Source: Saposhnikovia divaricata | Taxonomy: Eukaryota; Streptophyta; Magnoliopsida; Apiales; Apiaceae | Direction: 5' to 3' | Assembly: GCA_036435485.1 (NCBI GenBank) | Contig: CM071595.1 | Span: 8,298,001 to 8,362,000, forward strand | Length of the DNA: 64,000 nt | Shown here: positions 30,001-45,000 of the stretch, one piece after another | Layout: every line of letters starts with the position of its first letter | Position numbering within the stretch: the stretch's first letter is position 1 | Made by a program: the position numbers and the translations under genes | The notes under the pieces: generated by a model | Databases searched by the model: none | What the model saw: only the letters and a program-made list of their open reading frames with translations | What the model was told of the DNA's origin: nothing

Positions 30001-33000
30001 CCGAAGATGCAATATTGTCCGAAGACGCATAAAAATGAAAATTATGCTAAGGACAAACAAATAGCTAGGCTCCGGCCGAAGATGCAATATTGTCCGAAGA
30101 CGCATAAAAATGAAAATTATGCTAAGGACAAATAAAGAGCTAGGCTCCGGCCGAAGATGCAATATTGTCCGAAGACGCATAAAAATGAAAATTATGCTAA
30201 TGACAAATAAAGAGCTATGCCGCGGCCGAAGATGCAATATTGTCCGAAGACGCATAAAAATGAAAATTATGCTAAGGACAAATAAAGAGCTAGGCCCCGG
30301 CCGAAGATGCAATATTGTCCGAAGACGCATAAAAATGAGAATTATGCTAAGGACAAACAAATAGCTAGGCTCCGGCCGAAGATGCAATATTGTCCGAAGA
30401 CGCATAAAAATGAAAATTATGCTAAGGACAAACAAATAGATAGGCTCCGGCCGAAGATGCAATATTGTCCGAAGACGCATAAAAATGAGAATTATGCTAA
30501 GGACAAACAAATAGCTAGGCTCCGGCCGAAGATGCAATATTGTCCGAAGACGCATAAAAATGAAAATTATGCTAAGGACAAACAAATAGATAGGCTCCGG
30601 ATGAAGATGCAATATTGTCCGAAGACGCATAAAAATGAAAATTATGCTAAGGACAAACAAATAGCTAGGCTCCGGCCGAAGATGCAATATTGTCCGAAGA
30701 CGCATAAAAATGAAAATTATGCTAAGGACAAACAAATAGCTAGGCTCCGGCCGAAGATGCAATATTGTCTGAAGACGCATAAAAATGAAAATTATGCTAA
30801 GGACAAATAAAGAGCTAGGCCGCGGCCGAAGATGCAATATTGTCCGAAGACGCATAAAAATGAAAATTATGCTAAGGACAAATAAAGAGCTAGGCCGCGG
30901 CCGAAGATGCAATATTGTCCGAAGAGGCATAAAAATGACAATTATGCTAAGGACAAACAAATAGCTAGGCTCCGGCCGAAGATGCAATATTGTCCGAAGA
31001 CGCATAAAAATGAGAATTATGCTAAGGACAAACAAATAGCTAGGCTCCGGCCGAAGATGCAATATTGTCCGAAGATGCATAAAAATGAAAATTATGCTAA
31101 GGAAAAACAAATAGATAGGCTTCGGCCGAAGATGCAATATTGTCCGAAGACGCATAAAAATGAGAATTATGCTAAGGACAAACAAATAGCTAGGCTCCGG
31201 CCGAAGATGCAATATTGTCCGAAGACGCATAAAAATGAGAATTATGCTAAGGACAAACAAATAGCTAGGCTCCGGCCGAAGATGCAATATTGTCCGAAGA
31301 CGCATAAAAATGAAAATTATGCTAAGGACAAATAAAGAGCTGGGCCCCGGTCGAAAATGCAATATTGTCCGAAGACGCATAAAAATGAGAATTATGCTAA
31401 GGACAAACAAATAGCTAGGCTCCGGCCGAAGATGCAATATTGTCCGAAGACGCATAAAAATGAAAATTATGCTAAGGACAAACAAATAGCTAGGCTCCGG
31501 CCGAAGATGCAATATTGTCCGAAGACGCATAAAAATGAAAATTATGCTAAGGACAAACAAATAGCTAGGCTCCGGCCGAAGATGCAATATTGTCCGAAGA
31601 CGCATAAAAATGAAAATTATGCTAAGGACAAACAAATAGCTAGGCTCCGGCCGAAGATGCAATATTGTCCGAAGACGCATAAAAATGAAAATTATGCTAA
31701 GGACAAATAAAGAGCTAGGCCGCGGCCGAAGATGCAATATTGTCCGAAGACGCATAAAAATGAAAATTATGCTAAGGACAAATAAAGAGCTAGGCTCCGG
31801 TCGAAGATGCAATATTGTCCGAAGACGCATAAAAATGAAAATTATGCTAAGGACAAATAAAGAGCTAGGCCACGTCCGAAGATGCAATATTGTCCGAAGA
31901 CGCATAAAAATGAAAATTATGCTAAGGACAAACAAATAGCTAGGCTCCGGCCGAAGATGCAATATTGTCCGAAAACGCATAAAAATGAAAATTATGCTAA
32001 GGACAAATAAAGAGCTAGGCTCCGGCCGAAGATGCAATATTGTCCGAAGACGCATAAAAATGAAAATTATGCTAAGGACGAATAAAGAGTTAGGCCGCGG
32101 CCGAAGATACAATATTGTCCGAAGACGCATAAAAATGAAAATTATGCTAAGGACAAATAAAGAGCTAGGCCCCGGCCGAAGATGCAATATTGTCCGAAGA
32201 CGCATAAAAATGAGAATTATGCTAAGGACAAACAAATAGCTAGGCTCCGGCCGAAGATGCAATATTGTCCGAAGACGCATAATAATGAAAATTATGCTAA
32301 GGACAAACAAATAGATAGGCTCCGGCCGAAGATGCAATATTGTCCGAAGATGCATAAAAATAAGAATTATGCTAAGGACAAACAAATAGCTAGGCTCCGG
32401 CCGAAGATGCAATATTGTCCGAAGACGCATAAAAATGAAAATTATGCTAAGAACAAACAAATAGCTAGGCTCCGGTCGAAGATGCAATATTGTCCGAAGA
32501 TGCATAAAAATGAAAATTATGCTAAGGACAAACAAATAGCTAGGCCGCGGCCGAAGATGCAATATTGTCCGAAGACGCATAAAAATGAAAATTATGCTAA
32601 GGACAAACAAATAGCTAGGCTCCGGCCGAAGATGCAATATTGTTCGAAGACGCATAAAATGAAAATTATGCTAAGGACAAACAAATAGCTAGGCTCCGGC
32701 CGAAGATGCAATATTGTCCGAAGACGCATAAAAATGAAAATTATGCTAAGGACAAATAAAGAGCTAGGCCGCGGCCGAAGATGCAATATTGTCCGAAGAC
32801 GCATAAAAATGAAAATTATGCTAAGGACAAATAAAGAGCTAGGCTCCGGCTGAAGATGCAATATTGTCCGAAGACGCATAAAAATGAAAATTATGCTAAG
32901 GACAAATGAAGAGCTAGGCCGCGGCCGAAGATGCAATATTGTCCGAAGACGCATAAAAATGAAAATTATGCTAAGGACAAATAAAGAGCTAGGCCCCGGC

Positions 33001-36000
33001 CGAAGATGCAATATTGTCCGAAGACGCATAAAAATGAGAATTATGCTAAGGACAAACAAATAGCTAGGCTCCGACCGAAGATGCAATATTGTCCGAAGAC
33101 GAATAAAAATGAAAATTATGCTAAGGACAAACAAATAGATAGGCTCCGGCCGAAGATGCAATATTGTCCGAAGACGCATAAAAATGAGAATTATGCTAAG
33201 GACAAACAAATAGCTAGGCTCCGGCCGAAGATGCAATATTGTCCGAAGACGCATAAAAATGAAAATTATGCTAAGGACAAACAAATAGCTAGGCTCCGGC
33301 CGAAGATGCAATATTGTCCGAAGACGCATAAAAATGAAAATTATGCTAAGGACAAATAAAGAGCTAGGCCGCGGCCGAAGATGCAATATTGTCCGAAGAC
33401 GCATAAAAATGAAAATTATGCTAAGGACAAATAAAGAGCTAGGCTCCGGCCGAAGATGCAATATTGTCCGAAGACGCATAAAAATGAAAATTATGCTAAG
33501 GACAAACAAATAGCTAGGCTCCGGCCGAAGATGCAATATTGTCCGAAGACGCATAAAAATGAAAATTATGCTAAGGACAAACAAATAGCTAGGCCGCGGC
33601 CGAAGATGCAATATTGTCCGAAGACGCATAAAAATGAAAATTATGCTAAGGACAAATAATGAGCTAGGCTCCGGCCGAAGATGCAATATTGTCCGAAGAC
33701 GCATAAAAATGAAAATTATGCTAAGGACAAATAAAGAGCTAGGCCGCGGCCGAAGATGCAATATTGTCCGAAGACGCATAAAAATGAAAATTATGCTAAG
33801 GACAAATAAAGAGCTAGGCTCCGGCCGAAGATGCAATATTGTTCGAAGACGCATAAAAATGAAAATTATGCTAAGGATAAACAAATAGCTAGGCTCCGGC
33901 CGAAGATGCAATATTGTCCGAAGACGCATAAAAATGAAAATTATGCTAAGGACAAACAAATAGATAGGCTCCGGCCGAAGATGCAATATTGTCCGAAGAC
34001 GCATAAAAATGAGAATTATGCTAAGGACAAACAAATAGCTAGGCTCCGGCCGAAGATGCAATATTGTCCGAAGACGCATAAAAATGAAAATTATGCTAAG
34101 GACAAATAAAGAGCTAGGCCGCGGCCGAAGTTGCAATATTGTCCGAAGACGCATAAAAATGAAAATTATGCTAAGGACAAATAAAGAGCTAGGCTCCGGC
34201 CGAAGATGCAATATTGTCCGAAGACGCATAAAAATGAAAATTATGCTAAGGACAAATAAAGAGCTAGGCCGCGGCCGAAGATGTAATATTGTCCGAAGAC
34301 GCATAAAAATGAAAATTATGCTATGGACAAATAAAGAGCTAGGCCCCGACCGAAGATGCAATATTGTCCGAAGACGCATAAAAATGAGAATTATGCTAAG
34401 GACAAACAAATAGCTAGGCTCCGGCCGAAGATGCAATATTGTCCGAAGACGCATAAAAATGAAAATTATGCTAAGGACAAACAAATAGATAGGCTCCGGC
34501 CGAAGATGCAATATTGTCCGAAGACGCATAAAAATGAGAATTATGCTAAGGACAAACAAATAGCTAGGCCGCGGCCGAAGATGCAATATTGTCCGAAGAC
34601 GCATAAAAATGAAAATTATGCTAAGGACAAACAAATAGCTAGGCTCCGGCCGAAGATGCAATATTGTCCGAAAACGCATAAAAATGAAAATTATGCTAAG
34701 GACAAATAAAGAGCTAGGCTCCGGCCGAAGATGCAATATTGTCCGAAGACGCATAAAAATGAAAATTATGCTAAGGACGAATAAAGAGTTAGGCCGCGGC
34801 CGAAGATACAATATTGTCCGAAGACGCATAAAAATGAAAATTATGCTAAGGACAAATAAAGAGCTAGGCCCCGGCCGAAGATGCAATATTGTCCGAAGAC
34901 GCATAAAAATGAGAATTATGCTAAGGACAAACAAATAGCTAGGCTCCGGCCGAAGATGCAATATTGTCCGAAGACGCATAATAATGAAAATTATGCTAAG
35001 GACAAACAAATAGATAGGCTCCGGCCGAAGATGCAATATTGTCCGAAGATGCATAAAAATAAGAATTATGCTAAGGACAAACAAATAGCTAGGCTCCGGC
35101 CGAAGATGCAATATTGTCCGAAGACGCATAAAAATGAAAATTATGCTAAGAACAAACAAATAGCTAGGCTCCGGCCGAAGATGCAATATTGTCCGAAGAT
35201 GCATAAAAATGAAAATTATGCTAAGGACAAACAAATAGCTAGGCCGCGGCCGAAGATGCAATATTGTCCGAAGACGCATAAAAATGAAAATTATGCTAAG
35301 GACAAACAAATAGCTAGGCTCCGGCCGAAGATGCAATATTGTTCGAAGACGCATAAAATGAAAATTATGCTAAGGACAAACAAATAGCTAGGCTCCGGCC
35401 GAAGATGCAATATTGTCCGAAGACGCATAAAAATGAAAATTATGCTAAGGACAAATAAAGAGCTAGGCTCCGGCCGAAGATGCAATATTGTCCGAAGACG
35501 CATAAAAATGAAAATTATGCTAAGGACAAATAAAGAGCTAGGCCGCGGCCGAAGATGCAATATTGTCCGAAGACGCATAAAAATGAAAATTATGCTAAGG
35601 ACAAATAAAGAGCTAGGCCCCGACCGAAGATGCAATATTGTCCGAAGACGCATAAAAATGAGAATTATGCTAAGGACAAACAAATAGCTAGGCTCCGGCC
35701 GAAGATGCAATATTGTCCGAAGACGCATAAAAATGAAAATTATGCTAAGGACAAACAAATAGATAGGCTCCGGCCGAAGTTGCAATATTGTCCGAAGACG
35801 CATAAAAATGAGAATTATGCTAAGTACAAACAAATAGCTAGGCTCCGGCCGAAGATGCAATATTGTCCGAAGACGCATAAAAATGAAAATTATGCTAAGG
35901 ACAAACAAATAGCTAGGCTCCGGCCGAAGATGCAATATTGTCCGAAGACGCATAAAAATGAAAATTATGCTAAGGACAAATAAAGAGCTAGGCTCCGGCC

Positions 36001-39000
36001 GAAGATGCAATATTGTCCGAAGACGCATAAAAATGAAAATTATGCTAAGGACAAATAAAGAGCTAGGCCGCGGCCGAAGATGCAATATTGTCCGAAGACG
36101 CATAAAAAATGAAAATTATGCTAAGGACAAATAAAGAGCTAGGCCCCGGCCGAAGATGCAATATTGTCCGAAGACGCATAAAAATGAGAATTATGCTAAG
36201 GACAAACAAATAGCTAGGCTCCGGCCGAAGATGCAATATTGTCCGAAGACGCATAATAATGAAAATTATGCTAAGGACAAACAAATAGATAGGCTCCGGC
36301 CGAAGATGCAATATTGTCCGAAGATGCATAAAACTGAGAATTATGCTAAGGACAAACAAATAGCTAGGCTCCGGCCGAAGATGCAATATTGTCCGAAGAC
36401 GCATAAAAATGAAAATTATGCTAAGGACAAACAAATAGCTAGGCTCCGGCCGAAGATGCAATATTGTCCGAAGACGCATAAAAATGAAAATTATGCTAAG
36501 GACAAACAAATAGCTAGGCCGCGGCCGAAGATGCAATATTGTCCGAAGACGCATAAAAATGAAAATTATGCTAAGGACAAACAAATAGCTAGGCTCCGGC
36601 CGAAGATGCAATATTGTTCGAAGACGCATAAAAATGAAAATTATGCTAAGGACAAACAAATAGCTAGGCTCCGGCCGAAAATGCAATATTGTCCGAAGAC
36701 GCATAAAAATGAAAATTATGCTAAGGACAAATAAAGAGCTAGGCTCCGGCCGAAGATGCAATATTGTCCGAAGACGCATAAAAATGAAAATTATGCTAAG
36801 GACAAATAAAGAGCTAGGCCGCGGCCGAAGATGCAATATTGTCCGAAGACGCATAAAAATGAAAATTATGCTAAGGACAAATAAAGATCTAGGCCCCGGC
36901 CGAAGATGCAATATTGTCCGAAGACGCATAAAAATGAGAATTATGCTAAGGACAAACAAATAGCTAGGCTCCGGCCGAAGATGCAATATTGTCCGAAGAC
37001 GCATAAAAATGAAAATTATGCTAATGACAAACAAATAGATAGGCTCCGGCCGAAGATGCAATATTGTCCGAAGACGCATAAAAATGAGAATTATGCTAAG
37101 GACAAACAAATAGCTAGGCTCCGGCCGAAGATGCAATATTGTCCGAAGACGCATAAAAATGAAAATTATGCTAAGGACAAACAAATAGATAGGCTCCGGC
37201 CGAAGATGCAATATTGTCCGAAGACGCATAAAAATGAAAATTATGCTAAGGACAAACAAATAGCTAGGCTCCGGCCGAAGATGCAATATTGTCCGAAGAC
37301 GCATAAAAATGAAAATTATGCTAAGGACAAACAAATAGCTAGGCTCCGGCCGAAGATGCAATATTGTCCAAAGACGCATAAAAATGAAAATTATGCTAAG
37401 GACAAATAAAGAGCTAGGCCGCGGCCGAAGATGCAATATTGTCCGAAGACGCATAAAAATGAAAATTATGCTAAGGACAAATAAAGAGCTAGGCTCCGGC
37501 CGAAGATGCAATATTGTCCGAAGACGCATAAAAATGAAAATTATGCTAAGGACAAACAAATAGCTAGGCCGCGGCCGAAGATGCAATATTGCCCGAAGAC
37601 GCATAAAAATGATAATTATGCTAAGGACAAACAAATAGCTAGGCTCCGGCCGAAGATGCAATATTGTCCGAAGACGCATAAAAATGAAAATTATGCTAAG
37701 GACAAACAAATAGCTAGGCTCCGGACGAAGATGCAATATTGTCCGAAGACGCATAAAAATGAAAATTATGCTAAGGACAAATAAAGATCTATGCTCCGGC
37801 CGAAGATGCAATATTGTCCGAAGACGCATAAAAATGAAAATTATGCTAAGGACAAATAAAGAGCTAGGCCGCGGCCGAAGATGCAATATTGTCCGAAGAC
37901 GCATAAAAATGAAAATTATGCTAAGGACAAATAAAGAGCTAGGCCCCGGCCGAAGATGCAATATTGTCCGAAAACGCATAAAAATGAGAATTATGCTAAG
38001 GACAAACAAATAGCTAGGCTCCGGCCGAAGATGCAATATTGTCCGAAGACGCATAAAAATGAAAATTATGCTAATGACAAACAAATAGATAGGCTCCGGC
38101 CGAAGATGCAATATTGTCCAAAGACGCATAAAAATGAGAATTATGCTAAGGACAAACAAATAGCTAGGCTCCGGCCGAAGATGCAATATTGTCCGAAGAC
38201 GTATAAAAATGAAAAATATGCTAAGGACAAACAAATAGATAGGCTCCGGCCGAAGATGCAATATTGTCCGAAGACGCATAAAAATGAAAATTATGCTAAG
38301 GACAAATAAAGAGCTAGGCCGCGGCCGAAGATGCAATATTGTCCGAAGACGCATAAAAATGAAAATTATGCTAAGGACAAATAAAGAGCTAGGCTCCGGC
38401 CGAAGATGCAATATTGGCCGAAGACGCATAAAAATGAAAATTATGCTAAGGACAAACAAATAGCTAGGCTCCGGCCGAAGATGCAATATTGTCCGAAGAT
38501 GCATAAAAATGAAAATTATGCTAAGGACAAACAAATAGCTAGGCTCCGGCCGAAGATGCAATATTGTCCGAAGACGCATAAAAATGAAAATTATGCTAAG
38601 GACAAATAAAGAGCTAGGCCGCGGTCGAAGATGCATTATTGTCCGAAGACGCATAAAAATGAAAATTATGGTAAGGACAAATAAAGAGCTAGGCTCCGGC
38701 CGAAGATGCAATATTGTCCGAAGACGCATAAAAATGAAAATTATGCTAAGGACAAATAAAGAGCTAGGCCGCGGCCGAAGATGCAATATTGTCCGAAGAC
38801 GCATAAAAATGAGAATTATGCTAAGGACAAACAAATAGCTAGGCTCCGGCCGAAGATGCAATATTGTCCGAAGACGCATAAAAATGAAAATTATGCTAAG
38901 GACAAACAAATAGCTAGGCTCCGGCCGAAGATGCAATATTGTCCGAAGACGCATAAAAATGAAAATTATGCTAAGGACAAACAAATAGATAGGCTCCAGC

Positions 39001-42000
39001 CGAAGATGCAATATTGTCCGAAGACGCATAAAAATGAGAATTATGCTAAGGACAAACAAATAGCTAGGCTCCGGCCGAAGATGCAATATTGTCTGAAGAC
39101 GCATAAAAATGAAAATTATGCTAAGGACAAACAAATAGCTAGGCTCCGGCCGAAGATGCAATATTGTCCGAAGATGCATAAAAATGAAAATTATGCTAAG
39201 GACAAATAAAGAGCTAGGCCGCGGCCGAAGATGCAATATTGTCCGAAGACGCATAAAAATGAAAATTATGCTAAGGACAAATAAAGAGCTAGGCTCCGGC
39301 CGAAGATGCAATATTGTCCGAAGACGCATAAAAATGAAAATTATGCTAAGGACAAACAAATAGCTAGGCTCCGGCCGAAGATGCAATATTGTCCGAAGAC
39401 GCATAAAAATGAGAATTATGCTAAGGACAAACAAATAGCTAGGCTCCGGCCGTAGATGCAATATTGTCCGAAGACGCATAAAAATGAAAATTATGCTAAG
39501 GACAAACAAATAGATAGGCTCCGGCCGAAGATGCAATATTGTCCGAAGACGCATAAAAATGAGAATTATGCTAAGGACAAACAAATAGCTAGGCTCCGGC
39601 CGAAGATGCAATATTGTCCGAAGACGCATAAAAATGAAAATTATGCTAAGGACAAACAAATAGCTAGGCTCCGGATGAAGATGCAATATTGTCCGAAGAC
39701 GCATAAAAATGAAAATTATGCTAAGGACAAACAAATAGCTAGCCTCCGGCCGAAGATGCAATATTGTCCGAAGACGCATAAAAATGAAAATTATGCTAAG
39801 GACAAACAAATAGCTAGGCCGCGGCCGAAGATGCAATATTGTCCGAAGACGCATAAAAATGAAAATTATGCTAAGGACAAATAAAGAGCTAGGCCCCGGC
39901 CGAAAATGCAATATTGTCCGAAGACGCATAAAAATGAGAATTATGCTAAGGACAAACAAATAGCTAGGCTCCGGCCTAAGATGCAATATTGTCCGAAGAC
40001 GCATAAAAATGAAAATTATGCTAAGGACAAACAAATAGCTAGGCTCCGGCCGAAGATGCAATATTGTCCGAAGACGCATAAAAATGAAAATTATGCTAAG
40101 GACAAACAAAAAGCTAGGCTCCGGCCGAAGATGCAATATTGTCCGAAGACGCATAAAAATGAAAATTATGCTAAGGACAAACAAATAGCTAGGCTCCGGC
40201 AGAAGATGCAATTTTGTCCGAAGACGCATAAAAATGAAAATTATTCTAAGGACAAATAAAGAGCTAGGCCGCGGCCGAAGATGCAATATTGTCCGAAGAC
40301 GCATAAAAATGAAAATTATGCTAAGGACAAATAAAGAGCTAGGCTCCGGCCGAAGATGCAATATTGTCCGAAGACGCATAAAAATGAAAATTATGCTAAG
40401 GACAAATGAAGAGCAAGGCCGCGGCCGAAGATGCAATATTGTCCGAAGACGCATAAAAATGAAAATTATGCTAAGGACAAATAAAGAGCTAGGCCCCGGC
40501 CGAAGATGCAATATTGTCCGAAGACGCATAAAAATGAGAATTATGCTAAGGACAAACAAATAGCTAGGCTCCGACCGAAGATGCAATATTGTCCGAAGAC
40601 GAATAAAAATGAAAATTATGCTAAGGACAAACAAATAGATAGGCTCCGGCCGAAGATGCAATATTGTCCGAAGACGCATAAAAATGAGAATTATGCTAAG
40701 GACAAACAAATAGCTAGGCTCCGGCCGAAGATGCAATATTGTCCGAAGACGCATAAAAATGAAAATTATGCTAAGGACAAACAAATAGCTAGGCTCCGGC
40801 CGAAGATGCAATATTGTCCGAAGACGCATAAAAATGAAAATTATGCTAAGGACAAATAAAGAGCTAGGCCGCGGCCGAAGATGCAATATTGTCCGAAGAC
40901 GCATAAAAATGAAAATTATGCTAAGGACAAATAAAGAGCTAGGCTCCGGCCGAAGATGCAATATTGTCCGAAGACGCATAAAAATGAAAATTATGCTAAG
41001 GACAAACAAATAGCTAGGCTCCGGCCGAAGATGCAATATTGTCCGAAGACGCATAAAAATGAAAATTATGCTAAGGACAAACAAATAGCTAGGCCGCGGC
41101 CGAAGATGCAATATTGTCCGAAGACGCATAAAAATGAAAATTATGCTAAGGACAAATAATGAGCTAGGCTCCGGCCGAAGATGCAATATTGTCCGAAGAC
41201 GCATAAAAATGAAAATTATGCTAAGGACAAATAAAGAGCTAGGCCGCGGCCGAAGATGCAATATTGTCCGAAGACGCATAAAAATGAAAATTATGCTAAG
41301 GACAAATAAAGAGCTAGGCTCCGGCCGAAGATGCAATATTGTTCGAAGACGCATAAAAATGAAAATTATGCTAAGGATAAACAAATAGCTAGGCTCCGGC
41401 CGAAGATGCAATATTGTCCGAAGACGCATAAAAATGAAAATTATGCTAAGGACAAACAAATAGATAGGCTCCGGCCGAAGATGCAATATTGTCCGAAGAC
41501 GCATAAAAATGAGAATTATGCTAAGGACAAACAAATAGCTAGGCTCCGGCCGAAGATGCAATATTGTCCGAAGATGCATAAAAATGAAAATTATGCTAAG
41601 GACAAATAAAGAGCTAGGCCGCGGCCGAAGTTGCAATATTGTCCGAAGACGCATAAAAATGAAAATTATGCTAAGGACAAATAAAGAGCTAGGCTCCGGC
41701 CGAAGATGCAATATTGTCCGAAGACGCATAAAAATGAAAATTATGCTAAGGACAAATAAAGAGCTAGGCCGCGGCCGAAGATGTAATATTGTCCGAAGAC
41801 GCATAAAAATGAAAATTATGCTATGGACAAATAAAGAGCTAGGCCCCGACCGAAGATGCAATATTGTCCGAAGACGCATAAAAATGAGAATTATGCTAAG
41901 GACAAACAAATAGCTAGGCTCCGGCCGAAGATGCAATATTGTCCGAAGACGCATAAAAATGAAAATTATGCTAAGGACAAACAAATAGCTAGGCTCCGGC

Positions 42001-45000
42001 CGAAGATGCAATATTGTCCGAAGACGCATAAAAATGAAAATTATGCTAAGGACAAATAAAGAGCTAGGCCGCGGCCGAAGATGCAATATTGTCCGAAGAC
42101 GCATAAAAATGAAAATTATGCTAAGGACAAATAAAGAGCTAGGCTCCGGCCGAAGATGCAATATTGTCCGAAGACGCATAAAAATGAAAATTATGCTAAG
42201 GACAAACAAATAGCTAGGCTCCGGCCGAAGATGCAATATTGTCCGAAGACGCATAAAAATGAAAATTATGCTAAGGACAAACAAATAGCTAGGCCGCGGC
42301 CGAAGATGCAATATTGTCCGAAGACGCATAAAAATGAAAATTATGCTAAGGACAAATAATGAGCTAGGCTCCGGCCGAAGATGCAATATTGTCCGAAGAC
42401 GCATAAAAATGAAAATTATGCTAAGGACAAATAAAGAGCTAGGCCGCGGCCGAAGATGCAATATTGTCCGAAGACGCATAAAAATGAAAATTATGCTAAG
42501 GACAAATAAAGAGCTAGGCTCCGGCCGAAGATGCAATATTGTTCGAAGACGCATAAAAATGAAAATTATGCTAAGGATAAACAAATAGCTAGGCTCCGGC
42601 CGAAGATGCAATATTGTCCGAAGACGCATAAAAATGAAAATTATGCTAAGGACAAACAAATAGATAGGCTCCGGCCGAAGATGCAATATTGTCCGAAGAC
42701 GCATAAAAATGAGAATTATGCTAAGGACAAACAAATAGCTAGGCTCCGGCCGAAGATGCAATATTGTCCGAAGATGCATAAAAATGAAAATTATGCTAAG
42801 GACAAATAAAGAGCTAGGCCGCGGCCGAAGTTGCAATATTGTCCGAAGACGCATAAAAATGAAAATTATGCTAAGGACAAACAAATAGATAGGCTCCGGC
42901 CGAAGATGCAATATTGTCCGAAGACGCATAAAAATGAGAATTATGCTAAGGACAAACAAATAGCTAGGCCGCGGCCGAAGATGCAATATTGTCCGAAGAC
43001 GCATAAAAATGAAAATTATGCTAAGGACAAACAAATAGCTAGGCTCCGGCCGAAGATGCAATATTGTCCGAAAATGCATAAAAATGAAAATTATGCTAAG
43101 GACAAATAAAGAGCTAGGCTCCGGCCGAAGATGCAATATTGTCCGAAGACGCATAAAAATGAAAATTATGCTAAGGACGAATAAAGAGTTAGGCCGCGGC
43201 CGAAGATGCAATATTGTCCGAAGACGCATAAAAATGAAAATTATGCTAAGGACAAATAAAGAGCTAGGCCCCGGCCGAAGATGCAATATTGTCCGAAGAC
43301 GCATAAAAATGAGAATTATGCTAAGGACAAACAAATAGCTAGGCTCCGGCCGAAGATGCAATATTGTCCAAAGACGCATAATAATGAAAATTATGCTAAG
43401 GACAAAAAAATAGATAGGCTCCGGCCGAAGATGCAATATTGTCCGAAGATGCATAAAAATAAGAATTATGCTAAGGACAAACAAATAGCTAGGCTCCGGC
43501 CGAAGATGCAATATTGTCCGAAGACGCATAAAAATGAAAATTATGCTAAGGACAAACAAATAGCTAGGCTCCGGCCGAAGATGCAATATTGTCCGAAGAT
43601 GCATAAAAATGAAAATTATGCTAAGGACAAACAAATAGCTAGGCCGCGGCCGAAGATGCAATATTGTCCGAAGACGCATAAAAATGAAAATTATGCTAAG
43701 GACAAACAAATAGCTAGGCTCCGGCCGAAGATGCAATATTGTTCGAAGACGCATAAAAATGAAAATTATGCTAAGGACAAACAAATAGCTAGGCTCCGGC
43801 CGAAGATGCAATATTGTCCGAAGACGCATAAAAATGAAAATTATGCTAAGGACAAATAAAGAGCTAGGCTCCGGCCGAAGATGCAATATTGTCCGAAGAC
43901 GCATAAAAATGAAAATTATGCTAAGGACAAATAAAGAGCTAGGCCGCGGCCGAAGATGCAATATTGTCCGAAGACGCATAAAAATGAAAATTATGCTAAG
44001 GACAAATAAAGAGCTAGGCCCCGACCGAAGATGCAATATTGTCCGAAGACGCATAAAAATGAGAATTATGCTAAGGACAAACAAATAGCTAGGCTCCGGC
44101 CGAAGATGCAATATTGTCCGAAGACGCATAAAAATGAAAATTATGCTAAGGACAAACAAATAGATAGGCTCCGGCCGAAGTTGCAATATTGTCCGAAGAC
44201 GCATAAAAATGAGAATTATGCTAAGTACAAACAAATAGCTAGGCTCCGGCCGAAGATGCAATATTGTCCGAAGACGCATAAAAATGAAAATTATGCTAAG
44301 GACAAACAAATAGCTAGGCTCCGGCCGAAGATCCAATATTGTCCGAAGACGCATAAAAATGAAAATTATGCTAAGGACAAATAAAGAGCTAGGCTCCGGC
44401 CGAAGATGCAATATTGTCCGAAGACGCATAAAAATGAAAATTATGCTAAGGACAAATAAAGAGCTAGGCCGCGGCCGAAGATGCAATATTGTCCGAAGAC
44501 GCATAAAAAATGAAAATTATGCTAAGGACAAATAAAGAGCTAGGCCCCGGCCGAAGATGCAATATTGTCCGAAGACGCATAAAAATGAGAATTATGCTAA
44601 GGACAAACAAATAGCTAGGCTCCGGCCGAAGATGCAATATTGTCCGAAGACGCATAATAATGAAAATTATGCTAAGGACAAACAAATAGATAGGCTCCGG
44701 CCGAAGATGCAATATTGTCCGAAGATGCATAAAAATGAGAATTATGCTAAGGACAAACAAATAGCTAGGCTCCGGCCGAAGATGCAATATTGTCCGAAGA
44801 CGCATAAAAATGAAAATTATGCTAAGGACAAACAAATAGCTAGGCTCCGGCCGAAGATGCAATATTGTCCGAAGACGCATAAAAATGAAAATTATGCTAA
44901 GGACAAACAAATAGCTAGGCCGCGGCCGAAGATGCAATATTGTCCGAAGACGCATAAAAATGAAAATTATGCTAAGGACAAACAAATAGCTAGGCTCCGG

